A program made the position numbers and the translations under genes. A model generated the notes under the pieces. It was not told the origin of the DNA. It saw only the letters and a program-made list of their open reading frames with translations, and searched no databases. From CBDDKS01 sp965230335 (GTDB lineage: Bacteria > Pseudomonadota > Gammaproteobacteria > Enterobacterales > Kangiellaceae), in assembly GCA_965230335.1 (NCBI GenBank), contig CBDDKS010000006.1, positions 2,852,001 to 2,916,000 on the forward strand: a stretch of 64,000 nucleotides of DNA, in the 5' to 3' direction. Positions 18,423 to 26,980 of this stretch are shown here, in pieces (position 1 is the first letter of the stretch; the number at the start of each line of letters is the position of its first letter).

Positions 18423-19538
18423 CTAATTCATTTGATTTTGACCAATAGGAATATCAAGGATCTCATCCGGTTTGGTCATGAGGCTTTTAGGTGTGTTCAT
18501 CCAGGTATTCCAGCCTATTATCGCAGATTGTTGTCCTCCCAGAATAATCTGTTGAGGTAATACTTTACGATAAGTCCGTACTATTAAATCAAAATCATAT
18601 TCAAAACCAAGATAAAAGCGAACAAATTGTTTAAAGGCTTTTAGGGTTTGAGTGCCTGGAGAAACCTGTGCAAATTGCTGTTCATTTAAAGGGCCGATGA
18701 TGATTTGACATTTACCTTGAGCAAACCAGCTTTTACTGCCTAAGATGGCAGAAGCGCCCAAAGAAGCATTTTGACCTTTTATATTATAGCGATTGCCTAA
18801 TTGGGTTCTGATATCATCGATCAATGGTTGCCATTGACCGACAAATTCTTTAATTGTTACGGGAAAACGAAAGTAATCCTGCAGCATATGTTTTAACGAT
18901 GAAGCATTAGGCATTTTATGGGTTAGGGAACCGCTATAAAAGAGTAAGGCTTCATCGGGTATTAATAGTTTGTAATTTAAATGTTGAGTACCCAGTCCAA
19001 TCATTGACAAAAGTGTTTGTGTAAATTGATCCGTTTTTTTGTCACGAGTAGCAAAGAGTTTTTTTCTTTCATATTCAACGGGTAGAAAATATTTATTAGA
19101 CGATTGATAAAATAAAGAAATCAAACGGTGATTAAATAAATCCAGAAAATCTGCGAGGCTGTAATCCTTCATTTTTATTCTGGATAAAAGTAATTCTGTA
19201 TAATGAAAAGGTAAAACACCAGTTGCTTGTGTTAAGCTCATAAATGGAATCTGCATCTTCCATTGTTTGTTGAGTAGATGATTTTTTGTTAAAACCTGAT
19301 GAACAGACAAAATTTCTGATGATGAAAACTTCAGTGTGGCGGGTGCTGAAAAACGAATCAGTTCTTTTTCAGGTGGACTGTATCGAGCAACGGGTTGATA
19401 GGCGACTTCTTCGGAAGCTTTATTGAAATGAGCGCTTCTTTCAAGCAGTCGAACTGCTTGAAAAAAAGAAAAAGCATCTGGTTGCTTCTGTAATAGGTGA
19501 ACTACAGAAGAATTTTTTCGCCGGCTCTCGGTGGACAT
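18423..19538 (-). CDS. tssG: T6SS baseplate subunit TssG
   Basis: 371 residues. TssG joins TssE, TssF and TssK in the baseplate wedge. The N-terminal VVHLLQKQPDAFSFFQAVRLLER is the typical TssG opening, followed by YQPVARYSPPEKELIRFSAPATL and the middle TQATGVLPFHYTELL. The frame overlaps the end of tssF by 37 bases, which argues for translational coupling. The start at 19538 has GAAGG about ten bases upstream. clpV begins 50 bases after its end. Confidence 0.94.
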   Translation of the reverse strand: MSTESRRKNSSVVHLLQKQPDAFSFFQAVRLLERSAHFNKASEEVAYQPVARYSPPEKELIRFSAPATLKFSSSEILSVHQVLTKNHLLNKQWKMQIPFMSLTQATGVLPFHYTELLLSRIKMKDYSLADFLDLFNHRLISLFYQSSNKYFLPVEYERKKLFATRDKKTDQFTQTLLSMIGLGTQHLNYKLLIPDEALLFYSGSLTHKMPNASSLKHMLQDYFRFPVTIKEFVGQWQPLIDDIRTQLGNRYNIKGQNASLGASAILGSKSWFAQGKCQIIIGPLNEQQFAQVSPGTQTLKAFKQFVRFYLGFEYDFDLIVRTYRKVLPQQIILGGQQSAIIGWNTWMNTPKSLMTKPDEILDIPIGQNQMN

Positions 19539-21340
19539 TTTTTAAGATAACCTTCTTGATTTTTCAATTTAACCAATACACGGGTAAATGAATTAATTGA
19601 ACAGTACAACGCAAAAAAATGTTCTAAAATACTGGCAAATAAATAACTGCTACTTCCAGTGAGTAATATGCCATCCAAAGTAACGGTTATCTCTGAGCCA
19701 CGACATAAACTGCTGCGACCATCAATCATTAAAGGTGCACTAATTGTTCTAATGCTGACATCGAGAATAGATTCGATCAATGCTTTGGTGGCTGAAGATT
19801 CTCTAAAATCATACAAGCGCAAAATTTCTTTGAGAGCTTCTGTGGCGTTATCCTGACCCGTGAGTGATAAAAAGTTGAGATTTAAATGAGAAATCAAACG
19901 CCATCTTGCCTGATTTCTTAATGGTGGTCTTACTGCTGCGGAAGGCTGTGTCATACAGCGAATTTTGCTGCAGGGTGGAGCACCTTCAACCACTTGCAAA
20001 CTGGGCTGTTCATTATTAAAGGGCAGTTTTTCTGGTAAGTTTCGATTACTACAGATTGTTTGTAAGGTTAAAGTACGGTTATCCACTTTGTTGGGGTTAA
20101 AGCCTAAATCAACCAATGAAATAAACATATCGGTTGCTTCATCTCTTTCCTGATCGTTGAGTTTGGCATGTCGTCTGGATGCAAACCAAAAGGCATTCTG
20201 TTGGTGATCTTTATGTTGTTGGTGTGATACGCCATAGATAGGTTGAAAATCCTGTTTATTGCCATCAGTACTGGTTGCAACAACTGAATCAATGGAATAA
20301 ATTTCATAGCCCTGTGGTCGTCTGACATCGGCTACAACTTCATATTCATGGTGGTGATGATTGAGTTTGATAGGATCGGCTCTATGTTCAAATAAATTAA
20401 TAATTGGCGTACAGCCTAATTGAAATATGTGATGATCAATATGATGTTCTAATTCAAGATCAGATTCCGTTAAATAAATATAAAGTTCAAGATGATGTTT
20501 TGTATTTTCAGTAATATATTGATCTAAATTGATGATATCAATGAACATGAATTTTTCTGGAAACACAAAGTATTCTGTCAATAAACGATAACCTAAAAAA
20601 GACGATGCAGGATAAGGCAATAAACCTTCGTCATGTGAAAAGCCAACAGGTTTGATATTATCCGGGCCACAAAAAACAGGCTGAACATCATCATCCGCAT
20701 TAGCCAGTACCAGATTTTGGCAATCTTTCAGCAAAATTTGATATAAAGGATGAATATGTTGTGATTGTCCTTTTAAATAGAAACGTAATTTTTTTAAAGA
20801 AAGATCCGAAAAGTGAATACCTTCATTATAAGTAGATAGAGTCAGTTTTAATACGGCGCCAGCCCCTTTCATTTTAGCAGAACCCGGGGTATTAAAAGGG
20901 CGTCCCATGAGTTTGGCCTCCTTGACAATAATGGGATAGAGATCAACTGGATAAATGGTTGTAAATTGACAGTTTTCTCCTTGAAACTGAGGTGTTTCCA
21001 ATAATGTATTTTTTTCAATTAAAAAGTGACTGTCCAGTTGTTCTTTGTCGCCTTGGAATAACGCAATAGAGGTTGATGGAATAGGTCTTTGGTAATGAGG
21101 GAAGAGCGTGGTTAATAAGGCATCTGTCAGTTCAGGAAAGTCATCATCCAGTTTATGCTGGATACGTGCTGTTAAATAAGCAAAACTTTCAATTAAACGC
21201 GATACATGTGGATCTTCAATGATATCGTTATTGATACCCAAACGGGCTGCAATTTTAGGATGCTCTTCTGAAAATCTTGATCCTAACTGACGAATAAAAG
21301 CCAGTTCTTTTTCATAATAGGTTAATAATTCATCAGCCAT
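19502..21340 (-). CDS. tssF: T6SS baseplate subunit TssF
   Basis: 612 residues from ATG 21340. I prefer this start over a longer frame to 21358 because it has GAGGAAG with ideal spacing and yields the canonical MADELLTYYEKELAFIRQL. TssF forms the baseplate wedge with TssG and TssE. Further family blocks are HPKIAARLGI, RLIESFAYLTARIQHKLDDDFPELTDALL and LFPHYQRPIPS. The start overlaps the end of tssE by 8 bases and the end overlaps tssG, so the three are coupled. Confidence 0.96.
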   Translation of the reverse strand: MADELLTYYEKELAFIRQLGSRFSEEHPKIAARLGINNDIIEDPHVSRLIESFAYLTARIQHKLDDDFPELTDALLTTLFPHYQRPIPSTSIALFQGDKEQLDSHFLIEKNTLLETPQFQGENCQFTTIYPVDLYPIIVKEAKLMGRPFNTPGSAKMKGAGAVLKLTLSTYNEGIHFSDLSLKKLRFYLKGQSQHIHPLYQILLKDCQNLVLANADDDVQPVFCGPDNIKPVGFSHDEGLLPYPASSFLGYRLLTEYFVFPEKFMFIDIINLDQYITENTKHHLELYIYLTESDLELEHHIDHHIFQLGCTPIINLFEHRADPIKLNHHHHEYEVVADVRRPQGYEIYSIDSVVATSTDGNKQDFQPIYGVSHQQHKDHQQNAFWFASRRHAKLNDQERDEATDMFISLVDLGFNPNKVDNRTLTLQTICSNRNLPEKLPFNNEQPSLQVVEGAPPCSKIRCMTQPSAAVRPPLRNQARWRLISHLNLNFLSLTGQDNATEALKEILRLYDFRESSATKALIESILDVSIRTISAPLMIDGRSSLCRGSEITVTLDGILLTGSSSYLFASILEHFFALYCSINSFTRVLVKLKNQEGYLKKCPPRAGEKILL

Positions 21341-21830
21341 AGTTTGCTTCCTCAACACTTACTGTTCGACTGACGGGTTCAAGCGTTGAATCAAAAATGA
21401 TGGTTTCAGGCGCAGGATCAGCATAAAGTGTTGCATTAATTCTAAATTTTAATGTGCGATCATGAGCCTGATTAGCGTCAAGATAACTGATATCGACAGA
21501 TTTAAATCGAGGTTCATAATCTTTGATGACTTTTTCTAAATTTCGTATAAAAATTTGTTTTTTCTCGGTCGCGAGAATATTAATAGTTGCCAGATCAGGT
21601 AATCCATAATTAAAAAGAGAAGATTGTACATGTAACAATTCTTCCGGCGGTTCAATAAGGTAATAGCGTGTATTCAATAAAGCTTCCAAATCCCGACGAA
21701 CGCTATTGCGCATTTCAACAAGCTGTTGATGACGCTCTGGCACTATTTCCTGTTCTTTATCGGGCTCATTGTCGAGTAAACGATCGAGAATCGAGGGTAA
21801 TAGCTTTTTCTTTTTATCGATAGTTGCCAT
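21333..21830 (-). CDS. tssE: T6SS baseplate subunit TssE (gp25-like)
   Basis: 165 residues from ATG 21830 (MATIDKKKKLLPSILDRLLD). The frame is open to 21971, but the extra part runs antiparallel to nothing known and would overlap the end of the upstream tssC paralogue. TssE is the phage gp25/lysozyme-like baseplate protein. The blocks VRRDLEALLNTR, SSLFNYGLPDLATIN and IEKVIKDYEPRFK-like text (here LEKVIKDYEPRFKSVDI) are diagnostic. No strong ribosome site is visible at 21830, so the start is less certain than the identity. Confidence 0.92.
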   Translation of the reverse strand: MATIDKKKKLLPSILDRLLDNEPDKEQEIVPERHQQLVEMRNSVRRDLEALLNTRYYLIEPPEELLHVQSSLFNYGLPDLATINILATEKKQIFIRNLEKVIKDYEPRFKSVDISYLDANQAHDRTLKFRINATLYADPAPETIIFDSTLEPVSRTVSVEEANYG

Positions 21831-21852
21831 GATGTTTTTAATAACAATACAT

Positions 21853-23310
21853 TTATTGTGATAACTCGGTAACCAGCTCCAACTCTGAAACCATATGATC
21901 AAGTTGGTAATGGGGTTTGAGTTGGATGGCACAAAGATATTTACCCGGTTTGGATTGATGTTCTTGTACATTCACCCGAGCTTCTTTTAAGGGATAACGA
22001 GCTTGTGTTTCCCACTCCATATCATCGGAACCACTGGTATATTTTAATAACCAGTTTCGTAGATAGTTTTCACAATCTTGTGCACTTAAAAAAGACCCCA
22101 CTTTATCACGCATAATAACTTTGACATAATGGGTCATGCGTGATGCACAAAGTATATGTTGTAACATGCTGGATAATTTTGCATTTAATGCGGTTTCTGT
22201 ATCAGAATGTGTTTTTCGTTTATGTATTGATTGATTATTGAAAAAAGCGGCCAAAGGCGCATTATAACATTGACATAAAGGAATAAAGCCATGTTGACTG
22301 AGATCACGTTCAAGGTTATCGGTAATCACGACTTCAGTCGAGGGTTTTAATGAAAAACCATCCCGTTCTGTTTCAAAATTTTCCAAAATTAAATTAAACA
22401 GTAAACCACCACCTAATTCACTTCTGGGTACTCCCCGGATATGACCAAACCAGCCAACATGGTTAAATTCTCTACCTAAAACAGCAGCAAAAGCATAGCT
22501 GGTATTACACCAGAGTTTGGACGAGTGGTGCGTGTCATTTTTTTCAAAGAAAAAAACGCCTTTATAAGAACCTGGTTGTGTACGATAAGCTTTCCGTATA
22601 AGAAATTTAGGTAAGGTTAAACCAAAGAAGCGACTGTCAGGTGATTTTCTAAACTGATGCCATGCATGATATTCGGGTTGAGAAAAAATCTGATCAAAAT
22701 TAAGGTTACTGTTGATGTCTTTTAAACTGTCCAGGCCAAAGAGCTCAGATGATGCACTGGCTATAAAAGGAGCAAAGGCCGCTGCTGCAATATGCGACAG
22801 ACTGGTTAAAATAGATAAATCATTATCTGGATGTTTTTCAGAAGGTTTATGACTGATTTCATAATCACCAATTAATACACCATAAGGTTCTCCACCTGGT
22901 GTATCGTATTCCTGACTATAAATTTTTTGAAATAACTGACTCTGGTCAAATTCCAATGCTTTTCTTAAATCTTTTGCCAGCGTTTTCCAGCAGACATCCA
23001 GAACTTTTATTTTTAAGTTTTTTCCTGTTTGTGTTTCTTCAACCAAGAAATGTAAACCACGCCATGAGGCTTCTAATTGTTGGAAACGTGGATGATGAAT
23101 AATGACATTCAATTGATCATTAATTAAATGATCGATGGTGGTGATAGATTGATCTAGTAGGTATTCTATATCTGAGACAGATTGAATAGAGGATAAATGA
23201 CAGTATTCAGTTAGCCAAAAGCTCAGTGCTTTTTTAGGATTGGTTTCTTCTATGAAAGACTGAAGATTTGTTAAGTAAGCATCTTGCTTTAGAACATCAT
23301 CCAAATTCAT
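21853..23310 (-). CDS. second TssC-like T6SS sheath large-subunit paralogue
   Basis: 485 residues from ATG 23310. It shares the full TssC/EvpB/VipB plan with the gene upstream: RFQQLEASWRGLHFLV, then FDQSQLFQKIYSQEYDTPGGEPYGVLIGDYE, AAAFAPFIASAS, and the C-terminal ARVNVQEHQSKPGKY. The two proteins are clearly diverged, so this is an established second subunit (ImpD-like position), not a recent copy. The frame is open to 23361, but that start would sit inside a terminator stem (23359-23385), so 23310 is more likely. It may form a minor or capping part of the sheath; that role is inference. Confidence 0.88.
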   Translation of the reverse strand: MNLDDVLKQDAYLTNLQSFIEETNPKKALSFWLTEYCHLSSIQSVSDIEYLLDQSITTIDHLINDQLNVIIHHPRFQQLEASWRGLHFLVEETQTGKNLKIKVLDVCWKTLAKDLRKALEFDQSQLFQKIYSQEYDTPGGEPYGVLIGDYEISHKPSEKHPDNDLSILTSLSHIAAAAFAPFIASASSELFGLDSLKDINSNLNFDQIFSQPEYHAWHQFRKSPDSRFFGLTLPKFLIRKAYRTQPGSYKGVFFFEKNDTHHSSKLWCNTSYAFAAVLGREFNHVGWFGHIRGVPRSELGGGLLFNLILENFETERDGFSLKPSTEVVITDNLERDLSQHGFIPLCQCYNAPLAAFFNNQSIHKRKTHSDTETALNAKLSSMLQHILCASRMTHYVKVIMRDKVGSFLSAQDCENYLRNWLLKYTSGSDDMEWETQARYPLKEARVNVQEHQSKPGKYLCAIQLKPHYQLDHMVSELELVTELSQ

Positions 23311-23353
23311 AAAGAGTTTTGCTTCATTATCAACATGGAAATGGGCTCTTATA

Positions 23354-23385
23354 AAAAACATTTTGAGGGCATGATGCCCTCAAAA
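23354..23385 (-). terminator. intrinsic terminator between the two tssC genes
   Basis: On the minus strand the stem TTTTGAGGGCA / TGCCCTCAAAA with a 3-base loop is followed by TG and six T. It lies just after tssC1 and before the tssC paralogue, so it would lower expression of the downstream tssC2-E-F-G-clpV genes relative to tssABC. Confidence 0.75.
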
Positions 23386-23398
23386 TGTTGATACTCGA

Positions 23399-24889
23399 TT
23401 AGCCGGCTTTGGGTATATTGGCAACCAATCGTAATGATGCGGTCAGTTCTTCCATTTGTAGCCAGGGTCTCATCCAGGCAACGGCACTATAAGCACCAGG
23501 CTGTCCCGGAATTTCTTTGACTTCAACTCGTGCTTCAGCAAGCGGGAAGCGTGCTTTCATCTCAGCACTGGCGCCTGGTGCACCATTGACATATTTGGCA
23601 ATCCAACGGTTTAACCATTCTTCTGCATCGGATGCTTCCATAAAGCTGCCAATTTTATCTCTTGCCATCACTTTTAAGAAATGAGCAATACGGGAAGTGG
23701 CCATGATATAAGGAAGACGAGCAGAAATAGCAGCATTGGAGGTTGCATCAGGATCATCAAATTTCTGTGGTTTTTGTGCGGTTTGTCCGCCGAAAAAGAC
23801 AGCATAATCTGTGTTTTTATAATGACACAATGGTAAAAAGCCCAATTTACTGAGTTCAGCTTCACGTCGGTCAGTAATGCCAATTTCAGTTGGACATTTT
23901 TGATCCATATCGCCATCATCACTGACAAAGGTGTGACTGGGCAAACCTTCTACTTTACCGCCACCTTCAGCACCTCGGATGCTGGTACACCAACCGTATT
24001 CTGCATAAGCTTTGGTCAGAGTGGTTCCCATAGAATAGGCAGCATTCATCCAACAGTAAGCGCCATGATCACCTTCCAGGTGTTTACCATCGGCATTACG
24101 GTTGGCCTCTTCAAAATTAAACGCTTCAACTGCTTTGGTTTCTTGCCCGTAAGGAAGACGAGCCAACACTCTTGGCATGACCAAAGAAACGAATCTTGAG
24201 TCTTCACTGTCTCTGAAACTACGCCATTTAATGTATTCAGCAGAATCAAAGATTTTTTCCAGATCTCTGGGTTTGGATAATTCAGTGAAACTGTCAAATC
24301 CAAACATTTCCGGAGCACTGGCTGCAACGAAAGGACAAAAACCCGCTGCACAGACATTCGACATTTTACTTAAGGTATCTATGTCATCTGGGTGCGAAGA
24401 AAATTCATAATCACCTATAATGGCTGCATAAGGCTCACCACCGGCAATACCAAACTCACTTTCATAAATCTTTTTGAAAGTCTGGCTTTGATCAAATTCA
24501 ACGGCTTTTTCCAAATCTTTTGAAAGTTCTTTTTTACTGATATTCATCATACGAATTTTCAGCTGTGAACCTGTCTCGGAATTCATTACCAAATGATTCA
24601 AACCTCGCCATGAACCTTCCATTTTTTGGAACTTTTCATGATGCATAATCGCTGATAATTGCTTGGACATGACGGAGTCAATGGCTGCAATGGCAGAATT
24701 AATAGTTACCGAAAGGTTTTTATTCCATTTAACCGTGCCTTTCATGGCTTCCTGCGTTAAGGTTTTCAATAAGGCTTCTGTTTCATCACGCGTGGTTTGC
24801 TTGGTTGCACCGATTGCCTGTTCAAGGAAACTCAGCTCCTGGGTTTCGGCTTCTTGTGCTTCGACTTGTTGTTCAGTATTGTCAACCAT
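23399..24889 (-). CDS. tssC: T6SS contractile sheath large subunit TssC (VipB)
   Basis: 496 residues. TssC and TssB build the contractile sheath around the Hcp tube. Family blocks are FQKMEGSWRGLNHLVMN, FDQSQTFKKIYESEFGIAGGEPYAAIIGDYEF (read in parts), CAAGFCPFVAASAPEMFG and the C-terminal EARVEVKEIPGQPGAYSAV. The ATG at 24889 has GAGGAA upstream and lies 5 bases after the tssB stop, the usual tight tssBC pairing. A strong terminator follows. Confidence 0.97.
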   Translation of the reverse strand: MVDNTEQQVEAQEAETQELSFLEQAIGATKQTTRDETEALLKTLTQEAMKGTVKWNKNLSVTINSAIAAIDSVMSKQLSAIMHHEKFQKMEGSWRGLNHLVMNSETGSQLKIRMMNISKKELSKDLEKAVEFDQSQTFKKIYESEFGIAGGEPYAAIIGDYEFSSHPDDIDTLSKMSNVCAAGFCPFVAASAPEMFGFDSFTELSKPRDLEKIFDSAEYIKWRSFRDSEDSRFVSLVMPRVLARLPYGQETKAVEAFNFEEANRNADGKHLEGDHGAYCWMNAAYSMGTTLTKAYAEYGWCTSIRGAEGGGKVEGLPSHTFVSDDGDMDQKCPTEIGITDRREAELSKLGFLPLCHYKNTDYAVFFGGQTAQKPQKFDDPDATSNAAISARLPYIMATSRIAHFLKVMARDKIGSFMEASDAEEWLNRWIAKYVNGAPGASAEMKARFPLAEARVEVKEIPGQPGAYSAVAWMRPWLQMEELTASLRLVANIPKAG

Positions 24890-24894
24890 GGGTT

Positions 24895-25413
24895 TTATTC
24901 CTCTTTGCCGTCATCATTGTTATCAACGCCAAGCTCACTGGATAAAGAGCTGAGTGCTTCAGTGTTTTGTAATATGTCTTCAAGAATGCCTTCTAAATCG
25001 TCTGAACGATCAGCTTTGGTCAATAAATCACGGAGTTTGTTACGAGTGTCCATTAATTTTTTGAGAGGTTCTACTTTTTCGACAATTTTGTGTGGTTCAA
25101 AATCTTCCATATTTTTAAAATCCAGATCAACCGACATTTCACTACCATCTGCTTCGATGGTATTTTCAACTTTCATGGTTGCTTTAGGTGAGACTTTACT
25201 CATAACTTCATTGAAGTTATCACGATCAATTTGAGAAAATTTGCGCTCTTTTAAAGGCTTTTTGTCGGTATTATCACCAGAATAGTCTCCCATAACACCC
25301 ATGACAAAAGGAATTTCTTGTTCAACAACGGCGCCGTTTTTTTCTACATCGTAAGTGATATGCACTCGTGGCTTCCTTACGCGTTTCAGTTTGTCATGTA
25401 TGCTGTCTGACAT
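24895..25413 (-). CDS. tssB: T6SS contractile sheath small subunit TssB (VipA)
   Basis: 172 residues. The opening KLKRVRKPRVHITYDVEKNG and the block PFVMGVMGDYSG are the TssB signature, followed by the FDxVM-like region FSQIDRDNFNEVM and a helical C-terminus used for ClpV contact in related sheaths. ATG 25413 has GAGGTG upstream. It is the first gene of the tssBC pair; tssA lies 77 bases upstream on the same strand. Confidence 0.97.
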   Translation of the reverse strand: MSDSIHDKLKRVRKPRVHITYDVEKNGAVVEQEIPFVMGVMGDYSGDNTDKKPLKERKFSQIDRDNFNEVMSKVSPKATMKVENTIEADGSEMSVDLDFKNMEDFEPHKIVEKVEPLKKLMDTRNKLRDLLTKADRSDDLEGILEDILQNTEALSSLSSELGVDNNDDGKEE

Positions 25414-25490
25414 GGTAGTTCACCTCATTTTATAATGGATTAAAAGAAAAAATTAACAACATTGTTTGGGGGGCTGATGTCATAAAACCC

Positions 25491-26606
25491 CTAGTTTTCA
25501 GCATCTGACTTTATGCCGGTAAAAGACATGTAGTGATTTAATGACGCATTGTCAGGTATCAGCTCTTTCATTAACTCATCTAATGGCATATTACCCCACC
25601 TGACTGCTTTTTTGAGTAAATAAGAAACAGGGGAGTGAGGTTCTGTTTTTTCAAAATAGTCAGATACTAGACTGATTTGTTTTAAAGCCGATTCTCTGGA
25701 TTGCACAGGGCCGCCTATATGGGTTGACGTTGCTGTATGGGTATTATCGTCATTATTTGAAGATTCGCCATCTATTGTTTGCATGGTATCTTCGTCATTT
25801 TGTGAAGTGTTTAACTTATCTTTTGCCAAGTGATTCACAGCGCCTAAACATTCCGTTAATACATTAATAATATTGCTGATAGGTGGTGAGTCATGAATAC
25901 CACAATGTTCGTCTAATTGTCTGCCAATATTTTTATAGGTTTCAATACATAAAGTGAGATGTTCGTGCATCTTCTGGAAAAAATCATCGCTGGACTGTGC
26001 AACGGCAGATTCGATATCGGAGACATCATAGCCATTTTTAGCAATTCTTGCTTTTTTGGCCTCTTCATCAACAATTTTGTTGGCTTCTAAAGCTTGTTGA
26101 TAATTCCATAAATTAAAAGGACCCGGATCGTCATTCTCGGTAATAAACGTATTTCTAATAGGGGCAATAAGTACACCTTCAGCCCCTTCACCATTGAGGC
26201 CGGTTAATGGTGCAACACGTGTTTCAATACCATCTTCGTCAGGTAATGGATACAAACCATCCCAAAATTTTTCTATAAGTGACTGTATTAGAAGAAAGCC
26301 CTGTGACAGTCCGGTAAATCCCTGTAAACGAATCAGAGCTTCGGTATACCAGCAGGCAATTTCCAAATCTTTGGCCTGTGTAGACAGTAATTCGGGTGCT
26401 TGTTCTATAACCTTGCGCCAATGAGATTTTGCGTCATCCGCTTCGGAATCAAATAAGCTTTGTCTTTCTGCGGCTCTTGCTGAATTCCGGGCGTCTTTTA
26501 TTAGGGTATATAAGGAGGTAGGAGAACGATCACTTCTTGGGTCATCTCCAACGGGATTGTCTTCTGAAAATGGAAGTAGTAATGCGTCAATTTGATCGTT
26601 AGCCAT
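25491..26606 (-). CDS. tssA: T6SS protein TssA (ImpA N-terminal domain)
   Basis: 371 residues. The ImpA N-terminal domain is plain: a Leu-rich opening LLLPFSEDNPVGDDPR, YTLIKDARNSARAAERQ, WRKVIEQAPELLSTQAKDLEIACWYTEAL (read in parts) and FWDGLYPLPDEDG. TssA primes tail-sheath assembly and caps its distal end. The C-terminal part ends with the short SPVSYLLKKAVRWGNMPLDELM segment seen in the shorter TssA class. It begins the minus-strand half of the locus, divergent from the FHA gene. Confidence 0.93.
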   Translation of the reverse strand: MANDQIDALLLPFSEDNPVGDDPRSDRSPTSLYTLIKDARNSARAAERQSLFDSEADDAKSHWRKVIEQAPELLSTQAKDLEIACWYTEALIRLQGFTGLSQGFLLIQSLIEKFWDGLYPLPDEDGIETRVAPLTGLNGEGAEGVLIAPIRNTFITENDDPGPFNLWNYQQALEANKIVDEEAKKARIAKNGYDVSDIESAVAQSSDDFFQKMHEHLTLCIETYKNIGRQLDEHCGIHDSPPISNIINVLTECLGAVNHLAKDKLNTSQNDEDTMQTIDGESSNNDDNTHTATSTHIGGPVQSRESALKQISLVSDYFEKTEPHSPVSYLLKKAVRWGNMPLDELMKELIPDNASLNHYMSFTGIKSDAEN

Positions 26607-26980
26607 GGATTTTGCCTAGCGTTGTTTTTATGGTTTTCAATGCGGGCATCCTTGAGTAAAATCTCAAATTGATTTTATTGATTAAAGCCATAGACAAACC
26701 TATCTCATGGTTTGGTGTTTAACGTGATGATAAACTATTAACCCTTTCCGCCACTGGCAATTTTAGATGATCATTTGGGTTTAAGTAAAGCCTTATCCTG
26801 GAAGGAGCAGGTTTTTTAATGGCGACTTCATAAAAATAGCTTTTTGATATATTTAATAGGGGTATGCTTAGGTTTTCATACAATATGCAACACGCCCGAA
26901 TCAGTTAATGCTACAATATCAAATCTATCAGTGTGGTTTATGTGACATGTTTCATCTTCAGTTTTATCGGGTTTTCATGC
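26607..26980. other. divergent intergenic region between tssA and the FHA gene
   Basis: 374 bp holding the start regions of both halves of the T6SS locus. I looked for a -24/-12 sigma-54 site and did not find a convincing one. One extended -10-like element facing the FHA gene is listed separately. No gene or repeat was seen. Confidence 0.6.
26909..26917 (+). promoter_or_regulatory. candidate extended -10 element before the FHA gene
   Basis: The sequence TGCTACAAT matches TGn plus a -10 hexamer with one mismatch and would give a leader of about 57 bases before ATG 26981. No good -35 box is seen, so this is a weak assignment. Confidence 0.25.

Noticed and set aside
23311..23361. Extended N-terminus for the second TssC
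   Set aside because: The start would fall in the stem of an intrinsic terminator and has no ribosome site.
24797..25234. 145-aa frame opposite tssB and tssC
   Set aside because: Antisense to two certain genes and spanning their junction; no independent support.
26933..26980. Extended N-terminus for the FHA protein
   Set aside because: The added hydrophobic segment is not part of the family and the FHA fold starts right after ATG 26981.
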